Source: Cephalotus follicularis (taxonomy: Eukaryota > Streptophyta > Magnoliopsida > Oxalidales > Cephalotaceae). Taken from it: DNA of 64,000 bases. The translations under genes were made by a program, and so were the position numbers. The notes under the pieces were generated by a model, which was given only the letters and a program-made list of their open reading frames with translations, ran no database searches and had not been told where the DNA came from. Shown in pieces: positions 23,123 through 35,216 of this stretch (the stretch's first letter is position 1; each line of letters begins with the position of its first letter). The stretch is taken from the NCBI GenBank assembly GCA_001972305.1, contig BDDD01000023.1:355707-419706 (forward strand), read 5' to 3'.

Positions 23123-24660
23123 CTCAGTTCTACGTGTACCTACTTGTATTTGTGGATTAGAGTACTTTATACTCATCCTATTTATATTTCTTATGCATTC
23201 ATATTGTTATTCTAATAGAGTATGTTGCGTTCAAACTTCGGGATATAGGGGAGCTGATATTATAGCTATGTAGACTGCATATAGACTGGCCCCATCTCTA
23301 CATAACATATCATATCATATTCTTATGAAATATCTAGCATTTCTAACCTGTACACCACAACCCTGATTTCCTTATGCTTGTGTCTCCCACTTGTATAATA
23401 ATACACCCACATTACAACACTACCCACATATATCTCTTAACACTATTGAACAAGAGGAAATAAGATCAGCATAACACTTCTTCTTCTCATCATTTCTCTT
23501 GTTGTAGTAGAATATGCAAGCACCATTGAAGAATTTGTGAGCTTCTTGTTACTTCTACAAATGCTTGCTCCATCCTTCATACCCCTAGCTACTTGTTGCT
23601 AGAAAAGAAAACCAAAAGAACACTTCTCTCCTTCTTTCCCTAAGTTGTGCTGAACCTACCAACCTTCCTTGGAGAAGTTTTGAGCTTCCATCTGCTACTA
23701 CACCACAGCCACTGCACACCATCTACATCCTTAAAGCTTGAAGCTTGTGGGAACCCTTGGTCTTCAGTCCAATCTCACTTTACTGTTACTTTTGGTCACC
23801 ACAAGCGTCTAAGTGTTAGGTAAAGTTTCTCTACGTATAATGCTACCGAGTATGACCTATATTACTTGTATAATTGATTAATGTGGATTGAGTTGATGGT
23901 TGTTGGTTATGAATGCTAGTTTTAGGCTTTGTGTGCTTCTAGAATTGGAACTAGGGTTAAACAATGGATTCAGTGGATGAAAACAAGTTTATTGAACCTT
24001 AATAAACTTATATAAACTACTAAATTCAGTGGAAAATGAATTGGCATGAATTTGGGTTGGAAAATGGACTGACTTATAAACTAGTGTATTTGGTTTTAGC
24101 TTTGTTGGTTTCATTATAAAAAGGCTATATTAACACTTAATCTAACACAAACTAACAAACTCTAAAACAAAATAGATTTACTACAAATAAAACCCATTTC
24201 CAAGATCTAGATTGATCAACAGTTTGATATATGTTATCACATAAAAAAATAGAAGGAAGAAGATGTAACACTTACTTTGAGTTCTTTACTCCTTCTAATC
24301 TTTTCAAAACACTATCTTACTTCAAGGCACTTTGAATAGAAAAGGCTATGCTATCTAAAAGATGATCCATACCTTGAGAGAAGCAAGAGTGAGTGTATGG
24401 GAGAGAGAGTAAAATTTTGGCAAAAGAGGAAGAAGAACCAAGGAAGAGATGCTAGTCCCTTAATTCCTTAGTCTCTTTTCTCCTTTTAGTGAAATGAACT
24501 CTTAAGTCTTAACTCATAATACAATTCTTTTTTATAGTAAGTGATGGTCAAAGCTTACTACCTTATGACTTGACCAAGTCAAAGGTAAATAAGTCCTGAG
24601 AATAGACAACATGATTAATCTCATTAATCATGTAGCTTATCTCATAAGGTAATTCAAATA
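23123..24660. other. Unassigned stretch between two copia LTRs
   Basis: No long open frame, protein motif, LTR terminus or repeat shared with the rest of the window is apparent up to about 24200. It shows a TATA-like GTATAATAATAC near 23393, a C/T-rich transcribed-leader-like stretch (23460-23810) and a splice-donor-like AGGTAAAG near 23818, so it could be an LTR or leader from an unrecognised element or a decayed gene start. The part after about 24200 may already be the H2 LTR. On the minus strand it has a TATA-like TATAAAAAAG near 24530 followed by a pyrimidine-rich leader. Confidence 0.45.
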
Positions 24661-25861
24661 AACTGATCGCATTAGTATAATTAATTAATTCTTTAATTAA
24701 TTATCTCTCTCCAATTTTCTTGCATTCTCACACTTGTATTGTGTGTGACTCTAGGGTTCATTATTATGCTGGACATAGGATTAATCAAACACTTATGATT
24801 GTCCAATTAGTCATTCTTAATCGCATTAGAAACATATAATCGAAATAAAAGAATTAAATCTTGATTTTAATTCTTTGTTACACGTGATTAATAATCAATT
24901 AATCTCGATTATCCTAATGTTCAACATCGACATCTAGTAATGCATATTGACCCCCATGTAATATGAATATAAACTTGAATCTCGAACTACAGTTACGTGT
25001 ACGTGTAATACCTCTACCTGCAATACTCGAATTAAACCTAGGGCAAGGAACATGTCAGGCCCTAATAATTCATTAACTAAAATGATATCGCAGGCAATTA
25101 GTTATCATAATCAAATTAGAATCTCTTTCTAATTAATTGATCTATGATATTGGAATCAACATTCATATACCTTTCAATCTTGGCCAGGAAATCTTACATC
25201 TAATAACCCTAAGCATAAACTTCCTTTAGTGGGAGTGGTAGATTCCATATTGCTCACCTACATATCTCCACACATAATCTACCATACCCAACTAATATCT
25301 GTATACTCATCGTGATTAGAAGATGTGATTAAGTGTTATCAAAGCATGATATCTTATACACAAGACATCTAGTGGTGGATCAGCTCTAAGGACCACTCAC
25401 ACTACTGCAATACAAGAAGCCTATCTGACATGTAAGTAAAACTCTATACAGGACTTCTCACAATGAGCCACTTCAGTGAACTCATAAAATAATGAGCACC
25501 CACGTGTAGGTCATACAGTCACTACATGATGACTTGTGAGAATAGTCAACCTCTTTAACGAGCTGGCATACAACGCGCTAGTCTATACATATAACATTTG
25601 TCCAAGTATGTTATCCTACTTCTAGGAAGGTTCTAGAATAAAGCTTACCAATGGGCTAAGTCTCACAACATGATCTCATCGTGGTCTTAGTCATCAAACT
25701 TTATTCCATGTACATTCTTTAATTATAGATATATTTATAAACATATATCAATGAATAGTTAGCATTGATTATATTGAAGAACACCATTTATTGAATTATA
25801 ATGTTCATTATAAACTATTGTTATTACAAGATAACCTGGCTGGCAGGACTTATCCATAACA
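24661..25861 (-). repeat. H2 3' LTR (left edge unresolved)
   Basis: Collinear with H1 (3104-6328 without J, and 22987-23122). On the minus strand it begins TGTTATGGATAAG at 25861, next to a polypurine tract. The left edge lies somewhere between 23128 and 24661, since H1 is hidden to the left of 3104; a TG near 24217 is one candidate. Confidence 0.75.
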
Positions 25862-25873
25862 ATCTCCCACTAG
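25862..25873 (-). other. H2 polypurine tract
   Basis: The minus strand reads AGTGGGAGAT just before the LTR start TGTTATGG, the usual copia arrangement. Confidence 0.75.
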
Positions 25874-25891
25874 TACTAAAGCCAGTTATCC

Positions 25892-26299
25892 ATGTGTTTC
25901 ACACCCATCCCAGAAAGATGTTTGTCGAAGACGCTCTTCGATAAGGCTTTGGTAAAGGAGTCTGTTGTGTTGTCTTCTCCTGGTACTTGCTCTGCTTTGA
26001 TATATCATCTTCAAATGATCGCTCTAATAAAATGGAAGTGCCGCAATATGTGTTTAGACCTTTGGTGTGATTGAGGCTCCTTGGCTTGTGCAATAACCCT
26101 ATTGTTGTCACAATATAAAGATATTGGATCATCAATGGCAGGAACTACACCAAGATCTATGATGAACTTCTTCGTCCACACACATTCCTTTGCAGCTTCT
26201 GATGTTGTAATGTATTCAGCCTTAGTAACTGAATCTGCAGTGCTTGGTTACTTGGAACTCTTCCAGCTCACTACACCACCATTCAAGGCTTATACGTAA
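25892..26299 (-). pseudogene. H2 RNase H (Ty1/copia)
   Basis: Minus-strand frames give GGVV-SWKSSK, TSEAAKECVWTKKFI, YCDNNRVIAQAKEP and SKHILRHFHLIR, the conserved order of copia RNase H. The Asp of YCDN, one of the catalytic acids, is present. Frame changes near 26245 and 26060 break it. It lies directly upstream of the polypurine tract, as expected. Confidence 0.82.
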
Positions 26300-27309
26300 C
26301 CCGATGTAGATCTAGAATCATCCACATCTGTTTGAAATTCATAGTCAATAAATCCTTCTACTTTTAAACTATTTCCTCCATAGACTATGAACATATATTT
26401 AGTCCTTTTCAGGTATTTAAGAATGTCCTTGATTCCCTTCCAATGACTCTCACCTGGATCCGACTGATATCTGTTACTAACGCTTACAGCAAAAGTGATA
26501 TCCGTTCATGTGTACAACATAGCATATATGATGCTCCCTATTGCAGAAGCGTAGGGAATGTGCATCATGCGCTTTCTTTCATCTGGTGTATTAGGAGACA
26601 TTGGTTTAGAAAGATTAATCCCATGACAAAGAGGTAGGTAGCGTCTCTTGGAATTTTCCATGCTAAACCTCTTTAGCACTTTGTCTATGTATAAGGATTG
26701 GGATAGTCCAAGCATCCTCTTAGGTCTATATCTATAGACCTTGATTCTTAAGATGTAGGATGCTTCTCCTAAATACTTCATGAAGAAAATTGTGGACAAC
26801 CATTTCTTGATTTTTGTTAACATACTTATATCATTCTCAATCAGTAGTATGTTATCAATATAAAGAATCAAGGACACGACTGAGCTCCCACTCAATTTCT
26901 TGGACATACACGGTTCATCTTCATTTTCGATGAAATCAAACTCTTTGACCTTTTCATCAAAACAGATGTTCTAGCTCATGGAGGCTTGCTTCAATCGATA
27001 AATGGATCAATTGAGTTTGCACACATTGCGGTCCACACCACTATATATGAAACCCTCGGGTTGGATCATATAGATGTCTTCTTCAATATGTCCATTGAGA
27101 AAGGCAATCTTCACATCCATTAGCCTTATCTCATAGTCATGGTGTGCAGCAATAGCAAGCAAAATCCGAATGGATTTAAGCATGGCAACATGAGAGAAGT
27201 TTTCGTCATAGTTGATTCCTTCTCTCTTTTTGTAGGCTTTGGCTGCTAGCCTTACTTTGATAGTTTTAAGCTTCCCATCTTCTTCAATATTTATTTTAAA
27301 AATCCATTT
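26300..27309 (-). pseudogene. H2 reverse transcriptase (Ty1/copia)
   Basis: The frame 26907-26506 carries LILYIDNILLIENDI, the RT catalytic box, where the second Asp is replaced by Asn (relatives have YVDD). It then has FFMKYLGEASYILRIKVYR and ends PYASAIGSIIYAMLYT. The N-terminal RT (FKARLVAKG-like, near 27240 leftwards) is present but broken by stops. The active-site change and frame breaks mean it cannot function. Confidence 0.85.
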
Positions 27310-28546
27310 TCACCCTATGGGAACACTTCCCTCATGTGCATCTACCAAGTCCCAAACATGGTTGGAGTACATTGAGTCCATTTCGGATTTCGTGGCTTCC
27401 TGCCATTTCTCCGAGTCTTTGTCTGATATAGCTCCTAGGTAACTATTTGGATCCTTATCCGTATGATATACCTCTTGGGTTCCCTCTATGAGAAAACTCC
27501 AATAGTACCTATCGAGTTCCTTAGGTATTCTAGTAGACCTTCGAGGAGGTTGTGTGTCAAAATATTCCATTGTTGCTACAGGCTCAACTGGTTGGTCATT
27601 TATATGTTGAATAGATGAAATCTCATCTACCTCAACACTACTCCCACTAAATACTTCCAATAGAAACTCTTTCTCTAGGAAAGTGGCATGCTTTGAGACA
27701 AGCACTTTGCTCTCATCGGAGTAGTAGAAGTAGTATCCCATAGAGTTCTTGGGATAGCTTACAAACTTGCATTTAAAAGACCTAACCTCCAACTTATTTA
27801 CTTCCTCTAGCTTGACATACGCTGAGAACCCTAGATCCTAAAGTAATTAAGATGAAGTTTCTTCTCGATCCATATCTCATATGGTGTACTGGGTGTAGAT
27901 TTCGTTGGTGTTCTGTTCAACAAATGGAGTGCGGTTTCTAGGGCATGTCCCCATAAAGACAGTGGTAGATCTGCATGCTCATCATGCTTCACACCATATC
28001 TAATAATGCATGGTTTCTCCTTTTGGATACACCATTATGCTATGGTAATCCTGTAGGAGTCCACTAAGAGAGAAGCCCATTCTGCCTGAAATAACCTGGA
28101 AATTCAGTGGAAAGATATTTGCCTCCATGATCCGATCGTAGAGTTTTAATACTCTTTCAAGTTTCGTTCTCTACTTCGATTCTGAATTCTTTGAATCTTT
28201 CAAAGGCCTCAGACTTGTGCTTCATCAAGTATAAGTACTTGTATCGTAAAAGATCATCAGTGAAGGTTCTGAAATAGGAATAACCATCTCTTGCATGAAT
28301 ACGCATTAGGCCACACATGTGTGTGCATTAGGCCCAATAAATCTGTAGACCTCTCCCCTTATCTCATAAAGAATGATTTGATCATTTTTTCATTGAGGCA
28401 GGGTTCATAGGTTGGAAATGATATACTGTGAGAGATATCAAGATATCCCTCACTAACCAACCTATGGACTCTTTTCTTACCAGCATGACCAAGTCTACAG
28501 TGCAAGAGGTATGTCTAGTTAATGTCATCTCTCTTTATTTTGGTTA
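27310..28546 (-). pseudogene. H2 integrase (Ty1/copia), cut by B
   Basis: 27792-27310 encodes the integrase end and linker (PRRSTRIPKELDRYYWSF, then the start of RT with EMDSMYSNHVWDLVD). Between 27800 and 28300 a broken frame still reads LRSDHGGKYLSTEF and HNGVSKRRNHALLDMV, the integrase core. The catalytic Glu of the usual VSERRN is Lys here. The zinc-binding start, protease and gag are not in view because B interrupts the element at 28546. Confidence 0.83.
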
Positions 28547-29396
28547 TGTTCACAATTTTTTAATGTTTTAAAATTTATACCGCAAGTGCACGGTTGTGCA
28601 GTAACGGGTCGAACGCTAGGAAACAAGCTAAATTAATTATAATCTATCCAAAATAGGCGAAGTGTGCAAAATCTGAGGTTCAATTATGAAAACTACTCCT
28701 AAACATGCGAAATAAATTAACTGAAATATGTAAGGGAAAATCGGTTTTAGGGTATAGAAACTCACCATAGATTATATTGAACAACTCACTTACTTGATTG
28801 ATCGGACCTTGGTAACAAACAGTAGCTAGGTCGATACGGACTGCGACTGTGACGACAAATCGTATGAGTAGTCATGCTAGGTCTATACGGAGTGTGGCAG
28901 CGGCGACAAATTGTATGAGTAGACATGCTAGGTCTACATGCAGTGTGTTCAGTGTGACAAACCGTATGAGTAGACTCCTTTGATTGCGTTGAAAACAATT
29001 CATTCAGCAACGTTCTTATTCACCAACAAGATGTTTATGGATTTTAATCAGATAGGCAAAGTGCGTGTGAAGGCAAAAAATTGAAAAACAAATCAAAACT
29101 TCAAGGATTTTTATTGATGGAGTTGAATCAATACAATCTAGGCTTTGTTCTAACCCTAAAAACCTTGAAAAGTTAGCTACTAAACATTCAAAATAAACTA
29201 CAAAAATTGAAGAAGAAAACTAAAAATGTGGCTACAAAACTTGTCACTAACTTTGCACACTTGTTTTGTGACCTAGCATCACCTATTTATACATAAAATA
29301 CCATGCAAAAAGAAATGGAGAAAGTTTAACCTACTAAAAATTGTTTAAGGAAATAATTACAAGCAGAAAACTTTCCAATTTTGCTGTCAGCTGTCG

Positions 29397-29680
29397 TAAG
29401 CGTCGATGCTTACGTCTTGAGTGTCGACGGTTTGGTGCTTTGCGTTGACGCTTTGATGTGTTGGCGTGAACGCGCTCCGCTTTACAGTGTTGAACATCGA
29501 CGCTTTCTCTCCAGGCGCCGACGGTTTTCTAAAGCGTTGACGTTTAGTTTCAGGCGTTTACACTTAAAGTGTGGAATTCGATTGTTAAACTCTCTGGAAT
29601 AAAGCGCGGCCATTTTGCACTTTAACTGCTAGCGCTTTCCTCCTTAGCGTCGACGCTTACAAGCAAGCCGTTGACGCTTT
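29397..29680. repeat. Array of AAGCGTCGACGCTT-type palindromes (B LTR1)
   Basis: Degenerate copies of a 14-bp palindrome. The central GTCGAC-like hexamers start at 29402, 29423, 29444, 29466, 29496, 29517, 29536 and 29556 (intervals 21, 21, 22, 30, 21, 19 and 20 bp), with more copies after a gap (near 29650 and 29671). Spacers are unrelated. Same kind of array as in the copia LTRs E and D. Confidence 0.88.
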
Positions 29681-30664
29681 GCTTTGTTTTTCTGCAGAAA
29701 ATTTCTATATCTTCAAGTCTTCAAGCTTTAATCTTTTTCTCTTCAATTTGCACCAATTTCAACTGGTTTTTTCTTACTTTACTCTTTTTGGTCTTGCACC
29801 TAAAAACCAGTTAAGAATAAATAAACTAGTCTATTCCAAGCATAAAAATTCAATATCTAAATCAATAAAAATAACATATTTTTATGTTAAACAAATATCC
29901 CTATACTTAGACTTTCTTGTCCTCAAACAAACAAAATGGAAAGCTCAAACAAGAAAACAAACACAAAAACAAAACAGAAAACACAAACAAAAACAAAAAC
30001 AAAAACCTAACTCACTATCGTAGGAATCACAATTGCATTTAGCATATGCAACAAGCCTTTAAACCCCTAGGTGTCCCTAGTGGACGAGTATTGTCTCGTG
30101 AGTGTTTTCCAGCGAATAAACATACAAAATTCAGTTAATCAAAACTTTGAAAACAAGCAAAATGTATCTCTGCTTAAAAATTCATTGAACACCCCCATAC
30201 TTCAATTTTATTATCTCGTCCCAAGTTCTAGAATCAAAACACATCTCAATTAAGGAGCTTTTACCAAAATTTTCTGTTATTCCACAATATATAAACCAAT
30301 CAAGATATGCATTCTTTGCAACATAAAATCCTAATTCGGAGTCGGACAAATAACTTTACCACTTACACATATCATTTTCTTTCGTTTTCTTTTTTTTTCT
30401 CTTTTCTTCACTACTTTTGGTTTGAATGACATGGATGGAACAAACACCAGACACCCAAATAACTAAGTAGCTACAGATTTTATCAACTTAAATTCGTACA
30501 ATGTCTTGATCTCTTAAGCTTTCTATAAGACCCATGTAGAGAGTTTTCGACCAGTTACTCTCAAACCAGTTGGCTTTAAGGAACTAGGTGTAAAAACACC
30601 CATAAGGCTTAATTACTTGAATCAAATAGGCTACAGACTGAGACTGAATTTAAAGAGGTAATAT

Positions 30665-30712
30665 ATATATTTTTTCTTTTTCTTTTTCTTTTTCTTTTTC
30701 TTTTATTTTTTT
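30665..30712. repeat. (TTTTTC)n simple repeat in B LTR1
   Basis: Several perfect TTTTTC units. The same spot in LTR2 (about 49335-49362) is shorter. Confidence 0.85.
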
Positions 30713-30850
30713 GCAAGAACATCAATTCTTTGGCTTAACTCCTCACTAAGATTTATGAAGCTTTTGAAAACATACAAAATTAATCTTTTTATTCATTCTT
30801 TTCATTACTTTTCACAGACCAACTCCTACCTTGAGAAAAATTCTTTTTCA

Positions 30851-30863
30851 CCCCCCCTCCCCC
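30851..30863 (-). other. B polypurine tract
   Basis: The minus strand reads GGGGGAGGGGGGG next to the LTR1 start. It is preceded by the TGCAAAATTTAAG context typical of Athila/Ogre-like elements just before their 3' LTR. Confidence 0.88.
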
Positions 30864-30993
30864 TAACTTAAATTTTGCATTGTCCTCAATGCAATGAAAA
30901 TCAACTATAAAAATAATAATGAATGATAAAAAAATATATAAGAAACAATGCAATAAAATAAAGAACAAAAGGGGTAGGGTTTACCGCATATGA

Positions 30994-31629
30994 TCATAGA
31001 GGCTCAAAATACAGAGTCTCATGAAAGTCCATGGCCTCACCTATCAGTGCAACTTCAAAATTTAAAAACTCATGTAATCCCCGCCCGTTAACCTTAAACG
31101 CGTCTCCAATACCTATCTTAAAAAACATAAACAAACCATGTGAAAGCACAGTTTTAACAATATAAGCTTCATCCCAATGAGATTTCCACCAGTAAAAACA
31201 ATCAAAATTAAATTCCAAGTCACAAGGTGAGAAACCATTTTTTACAAGATAAGAATTATCCCACCGTGATCTCCAGCAATAAAAACCATCAAGAGAACCA
31301 AAATTATTATGGCCAACCAACCAGTCAAGCAGTTGAGCATTGATAATGCACACCCTCCATCCTATTCGATCTTTAGTAAAGAAAAAGTTCTTTTCGAGGG
31401 TGGTGTGAGGGTGGGACGGCGTGTTAAGCTTGTGAGTGAAATGAGACAGATCGTTCCATTCACTATCTGAAGTAGAATCAATGATCCCATCGTCCAACAG
31501 CTCAGAATTTCTTTTTGCGTGACCTCTAATTCCTCGAATTCTTTCAAACATTCCATGAAGTTGCTCTCAAAATCTACGTCAAAATATGTTTGGTCAGGCG
31601 TGGCAATTTTGTGAGTGTAATAGGATAGA
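30994..31629 (-). pseudogene. B integrase C-terminal remnant with tandem module
   Basis: The 185-residue frame (31551-30994) contains KSHWDEAYIVKTVLSHG and later DAFKVNGRGLHEF, matching the end of Athila/Tat integrase where relatives have an SRW-GP(F/Y)-V-V-HG then FKVNG-L layout. The SRW-YLVK/YIVK module occurs twice (about residues 90-120 and 120-150), an internal tandem duplication. The start overlaps a second copy of the ECLKEFEE linker that also ends the protease frame. RT, RNase H and the integrase core are missing between them. Confidence 0.65.
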
Positions 31630-31634
31630 TGATC

Positions 31635-32459
31635 TCATTCACTATCCGAAGTTGGCTCATTGATCTTATTTTCCAGCCACGTTAATGCTTCCTCATTTTC
31701 CAGCCACATTAACATTTCCTTTTGGGTAGCATCCTTTTCCTCGAATTGTCTCATACACTCAATGAAGTCTCTATCAAAATCAATGTCAACATATGTGTCA
31801 ATCCTATTAGGATTCGAGTGTATCACGTAGACTTCATCAAAGTCAGCTTGATGCTTTCGCAAACGAAAAATGTTAAAGTCCATTGATGACTTTCCAAAAC
31901 TCAACTTCATGAGACCATTTCGGTAATTTATCAAAGCATTACTCGTGGACGAAAATGGTCTATCGAGTATAACTGGGATGTGATCTTTTATATTTATAAC
32001 AGGTTGGGAATCTAAAATGAGAAAGTTGACAGGAAAGAAAAACTCACCAACCTTGATCAAAACATCCTCAATTTTCCCTATTGGTACTTTCATCGACCTA
32101 TCAGCTAATTGCAAAGTCATTGTGGTTGGGCGCAACTCTCCTAAACCAAGTTGCTCAAAAACTGAAGAAGGCAACAAATTCACACTTGCTCCTAGATGAA
32201 GCAAAGCATGTTCGATTTTGGTGTTGCCAATCACACAAGATATTGTTGGGCATCCAGGATCTTTATACTTTCGAATCTTCAGTTGCGAGATAATCCCAGC
32301 CATATTGGCTGCTAAGAAAGCCTTTTTCGGAGTTTGAAGGATCCTCTTTTTAGTACATAAGTCTTTTAGGAATTTTGCGTAAGAGGGCACCTGAGCTATA
32401 GCATCTACCAACGAAAGATTTATTTGGACTTGTTTAAATATTTCTATGATCTTTTCCAT
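31635..32459 (-). CDS. B aspartic protease region (Athila-like), 274 residues, open
   Basis: Retroviral-type protease of the Athila/Tat polyprotein, which would cut Gag-Pol in family members. Visible landmarks: KFLKDLCTKKR and PKKAFLAANMAG upstream, then LHLGASVNLLPSSVFEQLGLG, the active-site region (relatives have D-L/S-G where this copy has H-L-G, so the catalytic Asp seems lost), then LADRSMKVPIGKIEDVLIKV, FLILD and PVILDRPF. It ends with an acidic ECMRQFEEKDATQKEM linker. The start at 32459 is only the first Met in an open stretch; the real polyprotein began in gag far upstream. Long and open, but it belongs to a dead element. Confidence 0.75.
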   Translation of the reverse strand: MEKIIEIFKQVQINLSLVDAIAQVPSYAKFLKDLCTKKRILQTPKKAFLAANMAGIISQLKIRKYKDPGCPTISCVIGNTKIEHALLHLGASVNLLPSSVFEQLGLGELRPTTMTLQLADRSMKVPIGKIEDVLIKVGEFFFPVNFLILDSQPVINIKDHIPVILDRPFSSTSNALINYRNGLMKLSFGKSSMDFNIFRLRKHQADFDEVYVIHSNPNRIDTYVDIDFDRDFIECMRQFEEKDATQKEMLMWLENEEALTWLENKINEPTSDSE

Positions 32460-32882
32460 AGCTGGGGCTTTCTTATTTTTCTCTAATCTCCTTGGAAATG
32501 GAACTGGGGGACCTTATGAACCCTCGGGTAACCCTGCTGGTCATTCCTTATTCTTTTCGTCTTTTTCTTCCTTCTTTTCTTCTTGTGCGCTTGCATTTGT
32601 TGGTTACACAAAGGAGACAACCAACTTTTCATTTAAGTTTTCATACACCTAGGACTCAACCAACTACTCACTCATATTTTCTGATGGATCCGCTGGTTGG
32701 TACTCTTTTCCACTTCGTAGGCCAAAAATTGGTCCGATGGTCCTGAGGAAGAATGGGCGCATTGCGGATTAGATTGCGGTTGAGTGTGCGGGAGTTGGTT
32801 CATGGTCGTTCCAGGATTCGGGTCTAGCTGGGAGGGTATTTTTCCTTTCTCTCTTGTATGCAACACAGATGCTAGCTGCGAA
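32460..32882 (-). pseudogene. B gag-protease linker
   Basis: A low-complexity, Pro/Gln/Asn-rich minus-strand stretch (for example the frame 32866-32672, with PHTQPQSNPQCAHSSSGPSD) of the kind that joins gag and protease in these elements. Broken by several stops and by the solo LTR S at 32883. Confidence 0.55.
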
Positions 32883-34229
32883 TGTCACACCCCATTTTTT
32901 CTCATTAACAACATATATAAAGATATCTGTTATAATAATCCAGCCTTCAACAATTAACCAAGAAGCATTAATCAAAGCAGAAGCATTCCATAACTGGATT
33001 ATCAAAATTATCCGCATGCAGCCCATACTACGTGCTTTCAAGTACAAACATAAGTTATAAATTACATGTCTGAAATGTAAATATAACGAACAGAGTATGA
33101 TTTATTACAATACAACTTGACATCTTAAAGTAACAGCCTTATTAAAACAGAAGCTCTCCTCGAGCTTCAGCAACACTTGCTCAAATACCTTCACTTAATA
33201 TGAATTTCTAGGGGGTTAGACTTTCTCCTCACTCAGCTAAGTAGGAATAAAGCATGAGAATGAATATATAAATGTAAACATGCATGACAGTTTATTTTGA
33301 AAGCAACATGTATATATATGTATTCTAATATATATGATCAATCATTCCAAGTGGTCATAAACAGTACAATTCCAGAATACCCCACAATGGTAAAATCAAT
33401 CAAACAATCAATACAATGGTTGGGCGTCACATGTCGGTAACTCTTAGCACCAACTGCGCACCACCTAACTATCACCCTACGCTCCGAATATGATAGATCA
33501 GGTAACAATTCTGCCGGCATTTAGTGGGCAGGTAACAATCAAGATCTTCATTGCAGATAAGTTTGGTGGAAGCTCTAGCCAACTCCTGGCACCTAGGACC
33601 ACCCCCGTAGCCAGTGATGTCTCCTTTCACTCGACTACCAGCAATAAGTATAGACAAACAATTCAATCAATTCAATAATAATATTACATATATCTACAAT
33701 ATGCAATATAGTAGTAGTTTTCTTTTCGAAACATTTTACAATTCAATGACGTTACCTCTCTTTTGGAGGAAACATTAACAATACAATAGTGGTTCACTTG
33801 TGGAACACAAAACAGTAGGGGTACCTCTCATGGGAGGAAACAGTAAATCATTAACAGTACGTTTCCATTTTGAAAACCATAATTGAAATCCTTAATTATG
33901 CATATAGCACTTAGTTGGTTAAAATCCTTGAAATCAAGTGAAATAATAGTAGTTATGAACACTTGATAGACATATAATATCTATAATAGTAGCATTATGC
34001 AGCAGCATAACAATATGGACAACAGCAATTCAAGGATTCAAACGAGGATCCATAGCACAACCATAGTCAATTTTATGCAATTCACCGAAGTATGCATAAG
34101 TCATTCAATTTCAGAAATGTAACTACATATGGCCATGATTGATGGATATAATCATCCCATATGGAAGCCAATATGATTACATACAATTTAAGGCTAAATA
34201 GTACCTATTATCAGCAAAATATCTCTTAA

Positions 34230-34383
34230 CAGTCGACTGTTCATAAGAATATCCAGCTATTACAGCGAGCAGTCGACTGTTTGTCCTTAACAGCCGGCTG
34301 TTTACATTGAGCAGTCGACTGTTTGTCCTTAACAGTCGGCTGTTTACATTGAGTAGTCGACTGTTAGGCTCAACAGTCGACTG
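34230..34383. repeat. CAGTCGACTG palindrome array 1 in S
   Basis: Motif starts at 34230, 34270, 34291, 34312, 34333, 34354 and 34374, so the interval is 40 then 21, 21, 21, 21 and 20 bp. Here two 21-bp units alternate (spacers TTTGTCCTTAA and TTTACATTGAG), suggesting a recent 42-bp duplication. Confidence 0.9.
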
Positions 34384-35137
34384 TTTTGCCCAGAAAATCG
34401 ACAGGCAGTAACTAACAGGAACAAGGTATGCATGTTCACAATCCAATTCAAACCAATTAATAGCATGCAATCATATAGCAACTATCCATACATGATATAC
34501 AAACTATATCTTCAGAAACATGTCAATACCCCTACCTCAAACACTATCCTAGAATCAAATTGGATTGATTCTTCTCTTTGAGTTCAAACTTCAACTCAAT
34601 CACCGATAATCCAGAAATTAAGCTATAGAGGCATGTTGACAGTAGGCACATAGAACGAATCAGTCGCTACATACTACTGTTTAACTATAACATCAACAAT
34701 AATCCAGAATGGGAAGCTTACCAGAGAGAATCAAAGCTTCAACCACCTTGAACCCTCTAACCTTAACATGCAAGCTCCAATAAATTCTCCAGCACAATAT
34801 CTCTCTCTTCTAGTGTTTTCTAACACTCAAAATCCACTCATACAACCTCTGTTATAAGGGAAATCGAATTTAAAATCCATTTCAGTTACTAACTCACGTT
34901 TTCAGCCTTCTCTTGTCTCTCTCTTACATGCACTCTTTCTTCCTTCAATTTCTTTTCTGTTTTGAAGGTGTAGACACCCAAGAAACACATAATGAACACT
35001 CAAGCATTAGTGTTGGCGGCTGGTGACACGTTTTGTGTCACCTTTCCTTGTCAGTTCTCCAACCAACACCTGTCCTAAATGAGGACACGCCACTGCTCTG
35101 TTTCACATGGCATGCAGGACACCTGTCCGAGCACGAC

Positions 35138-35216
35138 CAGTCGACTGTTACCCTGTGACAGTCGACTGTTCTTCCATGAATCAACCAGTCGACTGTTACC
35201 CTATGACAGTAGGCTA
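35138..35216. repeat. CAGTCGACTG palindrome array 2 in S
   Basis: Three palindromes and one decayed copy (CAGTAGGCTA) at intervals of 21, 27 and 21 bp. It corresponds to the second array in the LTRs of A and C, about 0.2-0.3 kb from the transcriptional start side of the LTR. Confidence 0.85.

Larger units (their letters stand above)
28547..30850 (-). repeat. B LTR1 (2.3 kb)
   Basis: On the minus strand it starts TGAAAAAGAATTTTTC beside the polypurine tract and ends GTGAACA at 28547. It pairs with LTR2 along its whole length. It contains the GTCGAC-type palindrome array (29397-29680), an A/C-rich AAAAC stretch (29935-30007) and a (TTTTTC)n tract (30665-30712). Confidence 0.87.

Noticed and set aside
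25170..25220. Deletion of 2.2 kb in H2 relative to H1
   Set aside because: The extra block in H1 begins TG, ends CA and has a CCCTA duplication, so insertion of J explains it better.
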